From positions 1 through 22,727 of the forward strand of contig DATLYF010000144.1 in the NCBI GenBank assembly GCA_035575095.1: a DNA stretch of 22,727 bases, read 5' to 3'. The notes beneath the pieces were generated by a model that worked only from the letters and a program-made list of their open reading frames with translations, had not been told where the DNA came from and did no database searches. Of the stretch, positions 1 to 8,300 are shown piece by piece; positions within the stretch are counted from its first letter, which is position 1; every line of letters starts with the position of its first letter. Both the position numbers and the translations under genes were made by a program. This stretch comes from DATLYF01 sp035575095. GTDB lineage: Bacteria > Pseudomonadota > Gammaproteobacteria > Competibacterales > Competibacteraceae.

Positions 1-2
1 GT

Positions 3-1118
3 GGGCCGGCCGTCGCCGTCAGCAGCACGCCGGCCGCCGCGGCGACGGCCAGTGCGCCGCAGCCCGCCAGCGCCGGCCCGATCCCCGCTACCAGCACCGC
101 TGGCACCGCCTCCGCCGCCGGCAGCAGCCCGGCGCCGGCCATGGCAGAGCACGACTTGACCGTGGTCTCCTGGGGCGGCGATTACCAGAAGGCCCAGCGC
201 CTTGCCTTCTTCGAGCCGTTCATCCAGAGCACCGGCACCCCCCTGGTGGAGGCCGAGTACAACGGCACCCTGGACGAGGTCAAGGCGGCGCTCAAGGAGG
301 GTAAGACCTGGGACGTGGTGGACCTGGAGTTCTCCGACATCCTCAAGGGCTGCCAGGACGGTACCCTGGAGCGCATCGACTGGAGCAAGATCGGTGATAC
401 CGCCGACTTCATGCCCACCGCTGTGGAGGACTGCGGCGTCGGCAACATCGTCTGGGCCTATGTGATGGGTTACAACCCGCAGAAGCTGTCGCGGCCGCCG
501 GTATCCTGGGCCGATCTGTGGGATGTCGGGAGCCTGCCTGGCAAGCGTGGCCTGCGCAAGCTTGCCCAGTGGAATCTGGAAATCGCCCTCATGGCCGACG
601 GCGTGCCCACCAAGGATGTGTACAAAGTGCTCGCCACCCCCGAGGGCGTGGACCGCGCCTTCAACAAGCTCGATCAGCTCAAGAAGCATATCGTTTGGTG
701 GGAAGCCGGCGCCCAGCCACCGGAGCTGCTGGCCTCGGGCGAAGTGGTGATGAGCACCGCCTACAACGGGCGCATCACCAACGCCCAGAAACAGGGCAAG
801 GACCTGAAGATCCTCTGGACCAACGTGATCTACACCCTGGACTACTGGGGCATCGTCAAAGGCACCCCGAACCGCGACAAGGCGCACCGCTTCATCGCCT
901 TCGCCAGCCAGCCGGAGAGCCAGAAGGAATTCCCCAAGCACATCCCCTACGGTCCGGTCAACGTCAAGGCGATTTCCCAGGTCGAACCCAAGCTGCTGCC
1001 CGATCTGCCCACTTCCCCGACCAACCTGCGCTTCGCCCTGGCTTCCAGCGCCGACTTCTGGAACAAGAACGGCGCTCGTCTGGAAGCCCGCTTCAAGGAA
1101 TGGGTTGCCAAGCCCTGA
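3..1118 (+). CDS. PotD/PotF-like ABC transporter solute-binding protein, 5' end outside window
   Basis: Periplasmic solute-binding protein of the spermidine/putrescine-type family (COG0687). The mature core begins around the segment DLTVVSWGGDY near position 153 and runs to the C-terminus. It includes the family stretches CGVGNIVWAYVMGYNP, PGKRGLRKLAQWNLEIALMA, EGVDRAFNKLDQL and WWEAGAQPPELLASGEVVMS. The frame is open back to the first base of the window, and positions 3-140 encode an Ala/Pro/Ser/Thr-rich linker like that in the next gene. The ATG at 141 is therefore almost certainly internal, and the real start and any signal or anchor lie upstream of the window. The next gene is a close paralogue. 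No permease or ATPase gene is visible, so the transporter partner and ligand are unknown. A polyamine or related cationic substrate is only a family-level guess. Confidence 0.9.
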   Translation, partial: GPAVAVSSTPAAAATASAPQPASAGPIPATSTAGTASAAGSSPAPAMAEHDLTVVSWGGDYQKAQRLAFFEPFIQSTGTPLVEAEYNGTLDEVKAALKEGKTWDVVDLEFSDILKGCQDGTLERIDWSKIGDTADFMPTAVEDCGVGNIVWAYVMGYNPQKLSRPPVSWADLWDVGSLPGKRGLRKLAQWNLEIALMADGVPTKDVYKVLATPEGVDRAFNKLDQLKKHIVWWEAGAQPPELLASGEVVMSTAYNGRITNAQKQGKDLKILWTNVIYTLDYWGIVKGTPNRDKAHRFIAFASQPESQKEFPKHIPYGPVNVKAISQVEPKLLPDLPTSPTNLRFALASSADFWNKNGARLEARFKEWVAKP

Positions 1119-1132
1119 GCGTAAGCCCCTGG

Positions 1133-1153
1133 AGCGGCGCCGATGGCGCCGCT
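1133..1153 (+). terminator. hairpin after the first binding-protein gene
   Basis: A perfect 9-bp stem (AGCGGCGCC / GGCGCCGCT) with a 3-base GAT loop starts 15 bases after the stop codon. It is followed by TCCCCTCCC rather than a T-tract, so it is at best an imperfect intrinsic terminator or a 3'-end stabiliser. Confidence 0.5.
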
Positions 1154-1192
1154 TCCCCTCCCTGCTTGCCCACCGCTGGAAACGGCACACTG

Positions 1193-1241
1193 ATAGGCTA
1201 GATATTTAGAGTCTGTCCGTTGTATCGGACAGACAGCCTAT
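1193..1241 (+). promoter_or_regulatory. two-tier stem-loop in the leader of the second binding-protein gene
   Basis: An outer stem ATAGGCT (1193-1199) / AGCCTAT (1235-1241) encloses a perfect 9-bp inner stem GTCTGTCCG (1211-1219) / CGGACAGAC (1226-1234) with a 6-base loop. The two stems abut on the 3' side but are separated by an 11-base AT-rich bulge (1200-1210) on the 5' side. It ends 76 bases before the ATG at 1318. It could be a leader-RNA fold, an operator, or a second terminator element; the sequence does not decide. Confidence 0.4.
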
Positions 1242-1317
1242 GGCCACGTACCCCGCTGCACGGCGAGGACAGCCGGTCTGGTCGCGTGTCGCTTTCCAAC
1301 GATAAACGGGGAGAATC

Positions 1318-2481
1318 ATGAGCTACAAACAGCTGCTGGCGAGCTTTGCCATCGCCGCCCTCACCCTGGTGCTGATAGTCGGCCTGATCTATTTCAACCA
1401 GCCGGGCCACCAGCCCCAACAGACAGCCGCCATCGCGCCGGCTGCGCCGCCGCCCGCCGCCACCAAAGCCAGCACGACCGCACCGGCACCGACGACCGCC
1501 AGCGTGGTGCCCGCCCACGATCTGACCATCGTCTCCTGGGGCGGGGATTACCAGAGCAACCAGCGCCGTGCCTTCTTCGAGCCGTTCACCCAGAGCGCCG
1601 GCATGCCCCTGGTGGAGGCGGTGTTCAACGGCACTCTGGACGAGATCAAGGCCGGCCGCGCGGCGGGCAAGACCTGGGACGTCGCCGACCTGGAGCAGTC
1701 CGATGTGCTCAAGGCCTGTCAGGAGGGCCTGCTCGAACCCATCGACTGGAGCAGGATCGGCAATAAGGCCGATTTCATGCCCTTCGCCGTGCACGACTGC
1801 GGGGTCGGCAACATCGTCTGGGCCTTCGTTATGGCCTATAACCCCGAGAAGCTGCCGCGCGCCCCCTTGTCCTGGGCCGACCTATGGGACGTACAGGGCC
1901 TGCCCGGCAAGCGCGGCCTGCGCAAGCTCGCCCAGTGGAACCTGGAGATCGCCCTGCTCGCCGACGGCGTACCGCTCAAGGAGGTCTACACCGTGCTCGC
2001 CACCCCCGAGGGTGTGGACCGCGCCTTCAACAAGCTCGATCAGCTCAGGCCCCACGTGGAATGGTGGGAGGACACCGTTTCCTATCTCGACAAGCTAGCC
2101 TCGGGAGAGCTGGTGATGAGCACCGGCTACAACGGCGACATCACCTACCGCCGCCGCTCCGGCCAGAACGTCCAGATCCTGTGGAACAACATCATCTACA
2201 CCCTGGACTACTGGGTAATCCTCAAGGGCAGCCCGAACCGCGATCAGGCGCACCAGTTCATTGCCTTCGCCAGCCAGCCGCAGACCCAGGCGGAATTCGC
2301 CAGGCTCAGCGCCTTCGGACCGGTGGTCGGTCCGGCGCTGAACCAGCTAGATGCCCAACTGGCCCCGGATCTGCCCACTTCCCCGGCCAACCTGCGCTTC
2401 GCTCTGGCCACCAACGCCGCCTTCTGGAACCAGCGCGGGGCGGAGCTGGAGGCGCGCTTCCAGAAGTGGCTGGCGCAGTGA
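1318..2481 (+). CDS. membrane-anchored PotD/PotF-like solute-binding protein
   Basis: A 387-residue paralogue of the preceding protein, roughly two thirds identical over the core by eye. The start is supported by a good ribosome-binding site (GGGGAG, a few bases upstream). Residues 5-26 form one hydrophobic helix after a short basic N-terminus, with no clear signal-peptidase site. A linker of about 35 residues rich in Ala, Pro and Thr follows, and the binding-protein core starts near residue 67 (DLTIVSWGGDY). This suggests a periplasmic domain tethered to the inner membrane on a flexible arm. Where the first copy has the family-typical WWEAGAQPPE, this copy has WWEDTVSYLD, and STAYNGRI is replaced by STGYNGDI, so the ligand may differ. 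No permease or ATPase is adjacent. Transport or sensing are both possible roles. Confidence 0.9.
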   Translation: MSYKQLLASFAIAALTLVLIVGLIYFNQPGHQPQQTAAIAPAAPPPAATKASTTAPAPTTASVVPAHDLTIVSWGGDYQSNQRRAFFEPFTQSAGMPLVEAVFNGTLDEIKAGRAAGKTWDVADLEQSDVLKACQEGLLEPIDWSRIGNKADFMPFAVHDCGVGNIVWAFVMAYNPEKLPRAPLSWADLWDVQGLPGKRGLRKLAQWNLEIALLADGVPLKEVYTVLATPEGVDRAFNKLDQLRPHVEWWEDTVSYLDKLASGELVMSTGYNGDITYRRRSGQNVQILWNNIIYTLDYWVILKGSPNRDQAHQFIAFASQPQTQAEFARLSAFGPVVGPALNQLDAQLAPDLPTSPANLRFALATNAAFWNQRGAELEARFQKWLAQ

Positions 2482-2492
2482 CGGCGCGATAA

Positions 2493-2508
2493 GCCGAAGC
2501 GCTTCGGC
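2493..2508. terminator. 16-bp perfect palindrome after the second binding-protein gene
   Basis: GCCGAAGCGCTTCGGC lies 11 bases after the stop codon at 2481 and directly precedes the 132-bp inverted-repeat element. It could stop transcription from the left, but no T-run follows. Confidence 0.35.
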
Positions 2509-2509
2509 A

Positions 2510-2641
2510 CCACCCTGCGGGTGTTTGCTGAAGCGACGTCGGTGGCCGGCGGAGCCAGGAAGGCGGAGCCGAGATATCGTCGCAGCGAGCCAGCCATGGA
2601 TGGCTGGTGAGCGTAAGCGAGAGCAAACACCCGCAGGGTGG
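2510..2641. repeat. 132-bp inverted-repeat element with nested palindrome
   Basis: Perfect 20-bp inverted arms occupy 2510-2529 and 2622-2641. The 92-bp centre holds an 18-bp palindrome CCAGCCATGGATGGCTGG (2590-2607), a twice-occurring GGCGGAGCC, and a short GCGACG/CGTCGC pair. It lies between the convergent ends of the binding-protein gene and the cyclase gene and encodes nothing convincing. It looks like a dispersed intergenic repeat or a small non-autonomous element, or it could serve as a bidirectional terminator. No target-site duplication was recognised. Confidence 0.6.
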
Positions 2642-2651
2642 CGTATCGGCA

Positions 2652-5033
2652 TCAATGGACTGTTTCGCCTGCGGCGCTCGCCGTGAGCGGCCGCTGTGTC
2701 CCCCCGCCCTCGCCGAACACCACGCGATTGCGGCCGCCCTGCTTGGCCCGGTAGAGGGCGCAGTCGGCGCGGCTGAGCAGCATATCGACGCCGCGGTCCT
2801 CGGTTGTCAGCAGGGTGGCGCCGATGCTCACGGTGAAGCGCAGCAGCGTGCCGTCCGGCATGGGGTGCTCCTGCCGCGCCAGGGTCTGGCGCAGGCGCTC
2901 GGCCAGTTCCACCGCCTGCACGCCGTTGGTCTCCGGCAGCAGAATGGCGAACTCCTCGCCACCGAGGCGGCCGAATACGTCCTGAACCCGCAACGTTTCC
3001 CGGCAGATAGCACTGAAGCGGCGCAGCGCCTCGTCACCCACGGCGTGGCCATGGCTGTCGTTGATGCGCTTGAAATGGTCGATATCCAGCATCAACAGCG
3101 ATAGCGGCCGGCGATAGCGCTGGGCCCGCTTCAGCTCCTGGGCGCTCTGCTCCAGGAAATAGCGGCGGTTGCAGGCGCCGGTGAGGCTGTCGTAGAGGGC
3201 GCGCTGGCGCAGTTCCTCCTCCATGCGCTTGCGCGCGGTAATGTCCTGGACCGAGCCGACCAGCACCACGTGGCCATTGCCGTAGTCGATGGGCTCGCCT
3301 GCCTCTGCTACGTGACGGATCGCGCCGCTGGCGGTGATGATGCGGAACTCCAGGCTGTAGGGTCGGCCGGTGGCAGAATATTCCATGACCTCGGTGAAGC
3401 GCTGGCGATCCTCGGGGTGGATGCGCGTCAGAATCTTATTGCCGCTACCCAGTTGCTCCAGGTACTCGGCCACGGTCATCTCGTGCAACTGGGCCAGCTC
3501 CTCGGAGCAGAACAGGCAGCGGTCCTCGGTCATATCCCAGACGAAAGCGCCCAGCTTGGCCAGCGCCGCGCCCTGGCGCCAGATGGTCTCGCGCTCCAGC
3601 AGGTCCTGCTCGAGCTGCTTGCGCTCGGTGATATCGAGAAACACGCCGAGCACGCCGCGGCAGCGGCCGTCCTCGCCATAGTCGCAGCAGCCCTGGGACC
3701 AGACGTGGCGCAGGCTGCCGTCGGGGCGTAGCAGCCGGAGCTCGATGCCGAATTCCTGGTGGTCGCTGATGGCGCTGCGCAGGGCACGGGCGGCCAGACC
3801 GCGGTCGTCCGGGTGCAGCGCCTGGATGCTGAACTCCAGGCTGGGCTGCACGCTGCCCGGCTGCAAACCGTAGATGCGATAGGTCTCCTCCGACCAGTCG
3901 AGAACGCCGTCCTCCTGGCGGAAATACCAGTAACCGAGATGGGCCAGGTGTTCGGCCATGGCCAGCAGCCGGGTCCGCTCGCGCAGCGTGTTCTCGGCGC
4001 GCTTGCGCTCGGTGCCATCGTGCACGGTGACAAACAGCACCCCTTCCCCGTCCTCGTTGACGATGGGCGAGACGTAGACCTCCAGCTCGTGCACCTGGCC
4101 GGCGCCGTTGCGATGGCGTAGATCGAAGCGGGCTTCGCGGATACGGCTGAAGTCGGCGATCATCGCCCGCATGCGCTCTTCCGGCAGATGATGGAGATCC
4201 TGGAAGCTGCGCTCCAGCAACTCGCGCCGGCTCAAGCCGTAAAAAGCCTCGGCGGCGCGGTTGGCATCGACCAGGCGCAGGCTGTCTGGATCGACCAGGT
4301 ACATCACCGAGGCGTGCTTGCTGAAGATCTCGCGGAACATCTGCTCGCGCAGATTACCAGCGCGGCGCGCCCGCAGCGCCTGCAGGACGTTGTACTGAGC
4401 CAGCAGCCTGCCCACCTCGTCGGCGCTGCTCGGCCAGTCCACCGGCAGATGCAGGCTGTAGTCCTGTGCCTGGCGCAGCGAGTGACGCAAGCGCTCCAAG
4501 GGCTGCGTTACCCAGCGCCGGCTGGCCAGCATCACGGCGGCACCGGCAGCACCGGTGAGCAGCAGCAGCAGGGGTAACAGCTCCAGCGCCCGGCGCGCCA
4601 GCAGTTCGCCCAGCCCCGGCAGGCGGGCGCTCAGCCGCAGGTTGCTGACGGTATAACCGTTCAGCGACAGCGCCGGTAGGCGGCGCTGCACCTCGAGGAC
4701 CGGCTCGCTGCTCGAGTACGGGCACAGGCCGATGCGTTGCAGCGCCCGTCCCTGTGCATCTCCCAGGATCAGGCAATAGCCCTGCACCTCGGCCGCTGCC
4801 GCGCGCAACAAGGGCGTCAGCGCTCGCCCGTCCGTAGTCAGCAGCGCCGGGCTCAGCAGCGACGCCAGCGCCGCCGCCTGCACGGCCAGATCCTGCCGCA
4901 CCTGGTCGCGCAACTGGGCCTGGCGCAGTGCCGCCGCCCCCAGCAGATACACCGATGTCGCCAGCAGCAGGCACGGTACCAGCAACAGCAGGCACTTATG
5001 CCCGAGCCGGGTAACCCCTTTGAACAGCACCAT
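2652..5033 (-). CDS. membrane-bound PAS-PAS-PAS-GGDEF diguanylate cyclase
   Basis: A 793-residue inner-membrane sensor that should make cyclic di-GMP from two GTP. An N-terminal membrane helix (about 11-34), a periplasmic segment (about 35-147) and a second helix (about 148-171) come first. A HAMP-like linker (about 172-225) follows, then three PAS/PAC modules (about 230-345, 355-472 and 483-602), the first two of which end in the PAC-type DGTERK/DITERK, the third in DITARK. The GGDEF domain spans about 610-775. Its catalytic motif is GGEEF at 691-695, the metal-binding region is LDIDHFKRIND near 649, and an RVQD inhibitory I-site at 682-685 sits five residues before GGEEF. An active, product-inhibited enzyme is therefore expected. 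No EAL domain is present. The periplasmic part does not match a sensor fold I recognise, and the PAS ligands are unknown. It stands alone and is divergent from the flavoprotein gene. Confidence 0.93.
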   Translation of the reverse strand: MVLFKGVTRLGHKCLLLLVPCLLLATSVYLLGAAALRQAQLRDQVRQDLAVQAAALASLLSPALLTTDGRALTPLLRAAAAEVQGYCLILGDAQGRALQRIGLCPYSSSEPVLEVQRRLPALSLNGYTVSNLRLSARLPGLGELLARRALELLPLLLLLTGAAGAAVMLASRRWVTQPLERLRHSLRQAQDYSLHLPVDWPSSADEVGRLLAQYNVLQALRARRAGNLREQMFREIFSKHASVMYLVDPDSLRLVDANRAAEAFYGLSRRELLERSFQDLHHLPEERMRAMIADFSRIREARFDLRHRNGAGQVHELEVYVSPIVNEDGEGVLFVTVHDGTERKRAENTLRERTRLLAMAEHLAHLGYWYFRQEDGVLDWSEETYRIYGLQPGSVQPSLEFSIQALHPDDRGLAARALRSAISDHQEFGIELRLLRPDGSLRHVWSQGCCDYGEDGRCRGVLGVFLDITERKQLEQDLLERETIWRQGAALAKLGAFVWDMTEDRCLFCSEELAQLHEMTVAEYLEQLGSGNKILTRIHPEDRQRFTEVMEYSATGRPYSLEFRIITASGAIRHVAEAGEPIDYGNGHVVLVGSVQDITARKRMEEELRQRALYDSLTGACNRRYFLEQSAQELKRAQRYRRPLSLLMLDIDHFKRINDSHGHAVGDEALRRFSAICRETLRVQDVFGRLGGEEFAILLPETNGVQAVELAERLRQTLARQEHPMPDGTLLRFTVSIGATLLTTEDRGVDMLLSRADCALYRAKQGGRNRVVFGEGGGTQRPLTASAAGETVH

Positions 5034-5337
5034 GCCCCGCGACGCCTATGACCCTGGGGATCGGACAACCATCACACGTATCGCCATCCTGGCCGAGCAC
5101 CTGCATGTCATCGCATGCTTTAGCGTCCCTCAACCACAACTGTAGCAATTATGTCAATCAAGGTGGGGAAATGGCGATCGGCGGTCAGTAGCAGCGGATC
5201 ACCGGTCCCCGTAGGTCTTGCATTTGGCCTACGCCGCTTCCCTCTTTGGGAAGGAGGGGCTTGTGCCGCATCATAAGATAAATGAGCCTCGTACCGCTTA
5301 TCGGACTGGCTGTACCGCCGCTGTCGGAGAGATCACC
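5034..5337. other. divergent intergenic region, cyclase / flavoprotein
   Basis: This 304-bp gap must hold the promoters of both flanking genes, but no convincing -35/-10 pair was found. It contains two small hairpins: CGTAGGTC / GGCCTACG (5210-5233, one G-U pair) and CTTCCC / GGGAAG (5237-5253). A frame upstream of the chosen flavoprotein start is open from 5218, but it runs through these hairpins and looks non-coding. Confidence 0.5.
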
Positions 5338-8300
5338 ATGAGCCTGCATGACGCCCTGGCCGCCCGGGGCCTGCGCTTCGCCGAACTGTTCCAGGCTGCG
5401 GGCCTGGCCCGCCTGGACCAGGCCTTCCTCGACGGCCTCGCCCCCGTCCAGCGCGAGGCCTTGCTCGCTTACCGCAACGGCGCCGCCCTGGCGCCCACGG
5501 CGCTGAGCGAGCTGCTGCTGGAACTGGCCCCCGCCGTGGAGCGCTTCATCACCGAGCTGTTCGGCATCACCGAGGCGGCGGCCGCGTCCTCTGCCGCCAT
5601 CCTCGGCCACGATCCGGTGTTCGCCTTCAAGGACGCCTTCGTACAGCGCCGCGGCAAGCGTTACCGCAAGCCCATCGCCGAGTCCTTTGCCGAACTCGAC
5701 GCCTGGCTGGACAGCCGTCTGGACGCCCGCGACGGCGACCGCGAGCTGGCCGTGGCCCGCTACGGCCTGGAGCTGCTCGCCGACGAGGCCAGTAACACCG
5801 AGGCCATCGAGCGTCTTACCCAGTGGTGCGCCCTGGCCCTGAGCGATCCGGCAGGTCAGGCGGCGGTGGCCGGCTGGCTCAGCTTCAAGCTGCCCAACCG
5901 CGTCGATCATGCCCATCTGGTGCCGCTCACCCCGGCCGACGCCCGCCGCCTGCAGGGCGATCCGGCTCGCTTCCGCCGCCGCGACGGCTTCGCCCTCACC
6001 GATCCGCGCATGAACGTCCGCCAGGTGCAGAGCGAGGTGCACTACTGCATCTATTGCCACGACCATGATGGCGATTTCTGCTCCAAGGGCTTCCCCGAGA
6101 ACAAGCGCCAGCCGGAACTGGGACTCAAGGTCGATCCCCTGGGCGTGATCCTCACCGGCTGCCCGCTGGAGGAGAAGATCTCGGAGATGCACAGTCTCAG
6201 GCGCGCAGGCCGCAGCATCGCCGCCCTGGCCGTGGCCATGGTCGATAACCCCATGGTGCCGGCCACCGGCCATCGCATTTGCAACGACTGCATGAAGGGC
6301 TGCATTTACCAGAAGCAAGACCCGGTCAACATCCCGCAGATCGAGACTCGGGTGCTGAGCGATGTGCTCAACCTCCCCTACGGGGTCGAAGTCTATGATC
6401 TGCTCACCCGTTGGAACCCGCTGCGCCGCGAGCAGTACCGAATGCAGCCCTACAACGGCCACTGCGTACTGGTGGCCGGCATGGGTCCGGCCGGCTTCAC
6501 CATGGCCCACCACCTGACCATGGAGGGCTGCGCCGTGGTGGGCATCGACGGTCTCAAGATCGAGCCCCTGCCGCGCGAGCTGATCGAGCAGCCGGTGCGC
6601 GACTGGGCGGCGCTGGAGGAGGATCTGAGCGAGCGCATCCTGCTCGGTTTCGGCGGCGTGGCCGAATACGGCATCACCGTGCGCTGGGACAAGAACTTCC
6701 TCAAGCTCATCTACCTGAGCCTGCTACGCCGGCCCACCTTCCAGGTGTTCGGCGGCGTGCGCCTGGGCGGCACCCTGACCCTGGACGACGCCTGGAGGCT
6801 CGGCTTCGATCACGTCTGCATCGCCACCGGCACCGGCCTGCCGCGGGTCATTCCCATGGGCCAGAGCCTGGCCCGCGGCATGCGCCAGGCCAGCGACTTC
6901 CTCATGGCGCTGCAGCTCACCGGCGCCGGCAAAGCCTCCAGCCTGGCCAATTTGCAGGTGCGCCTGCCGGCGGTGGTGATCGGCGGCGGGCTCACCGCCG
7001 TCGACACTGCCACCGAGGTGCAGGCCTATTACGTCAAACAGGTGGAGAAGCTCCTGCACCGCTACGAGACTCTGGTCGCCCACCTGGGCGAGGCGGCGGT
7101 GCGCAAGGGCCTGGGTGCAGAGGATCTGGAGATCCTGGAGGAGTATTTGGCCCACGGCCGGGCGGTGCGCGCCGAGCGCCGGCGCGCCGCGGCCGCCGGC
7201 GAGGCACCCAACTTCGTGCCGCTGCTGCGCGCCTGGGGCGGGGTGACCCTGGCCTACCGCAAAGGCCTCAACAGCTCCCCGGCCTACACCCGCAACCACG
7301 AGGAAGTGATCAAGGCCATGGAGGAGGGCCTGTACTACGTCGAAGGGCTGGATCCGCTGCGCGTCGAGCTGGATCACTACGGCCACGTCAAGGCCCTGGT
7401 GTGCCGGCGCATGCAGTGCGTGGAGGGCCGCTGGCTGGCCGGCAAGGAGGAGCTGACCCTGGCGGCGCGCTCGGTATTCGTGGCCGCCGGCGCCTCGCCC
7501 AACATCATCTACGAGCAGGAGCACCCCGGTACCTTCGTATTGGAGGACGATCATTTCTTGCCCCACGTCGCCCACAGCCACGGCCTGCAGCCGGTGCGCG
7601 TGGCCGAGCATCCCAAGGCGCCGGAGTTCGGTCCCTTCACCTCCTACCGCAAGGACGGGCGCACGGTGAGCTTTCTCGGCGACACCCATCCGGTATTCCA
7701 TGGCAGCGTGGTCAAGGCCATCGCCTCAGCGAAGCGCAGCTACCCGCAGGTGATGGCCGCCCTCGGCAAGCTCCCGGCCAGCGGCGACTACGAAACCTTC
7801 CGCGCCCGCCTGGCGGAGCTGCTGACGCCGCGGGTGGCCGCGGTGTACCGGCACACTGCGGCCATGACCGAGGTGTGGATCAAGGCGCCCATGGCCGCCC
7901 GCAATTTCCGCCCGGGGCAGTTCTTTCGCCTGCAGACTTACGAGAGCCTGAGCCCGGTGGTGGCCGGCACGCGGCTGCAGATCCCGCTGCTCACGGTGAG
8001 CGGCACCGGGGTCAAGGACGACATGATCCGCCTTATGGTGCTGCAATGGGGCACCGGGCCACGCCTGGTCAATCGCCTCAAGCCGGGCGATCCGCTGGTG
8101 CTGATGGGTCCCACCGGCGCCCCCACCGACCTGCCTCACGGCAAGACCATCCTGGTGGTAGCCGGGCGCTGGGGCGCAGCGGTGATGCTCGACATCGGCC
8201 ACGCCCTGCGCGCCGCCGGCAACCGGGTGATCTATATCGCCGCCTTCGACAAGGCCGGCGACGTCGATCATCAGGACGAGCTGGAGGCGGGCGCCGACCG

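Noticed and set aside
141..143. ATG as the start of the first binding-protein gene
   Set aside because: The frame is open to the window edge, and the upstream codons encode an Ala/Pro-rich linker matching the paralogue, so this ATG is internal.
2607..3104. 165-codon plus-strand frame opposite the cyclase 3' end
   Set aside because: It starts inside the inverted-repeat element and is antisense to the GGDEF domain; no independent coding evidence.
5145..5170. FNR-like site in the cyclase/flavoprotein gap
   Set aside because: On the minus strand only the TTGAT half matches; the other half departs from ATCAA.
5218..5337. Longer N-terminus for the flavoprotein from the ATG at 5218
   Set aside because: The extra 40 codons run through hairpins in the intergenic region, and a good ribosome-binding site precedes 5338.
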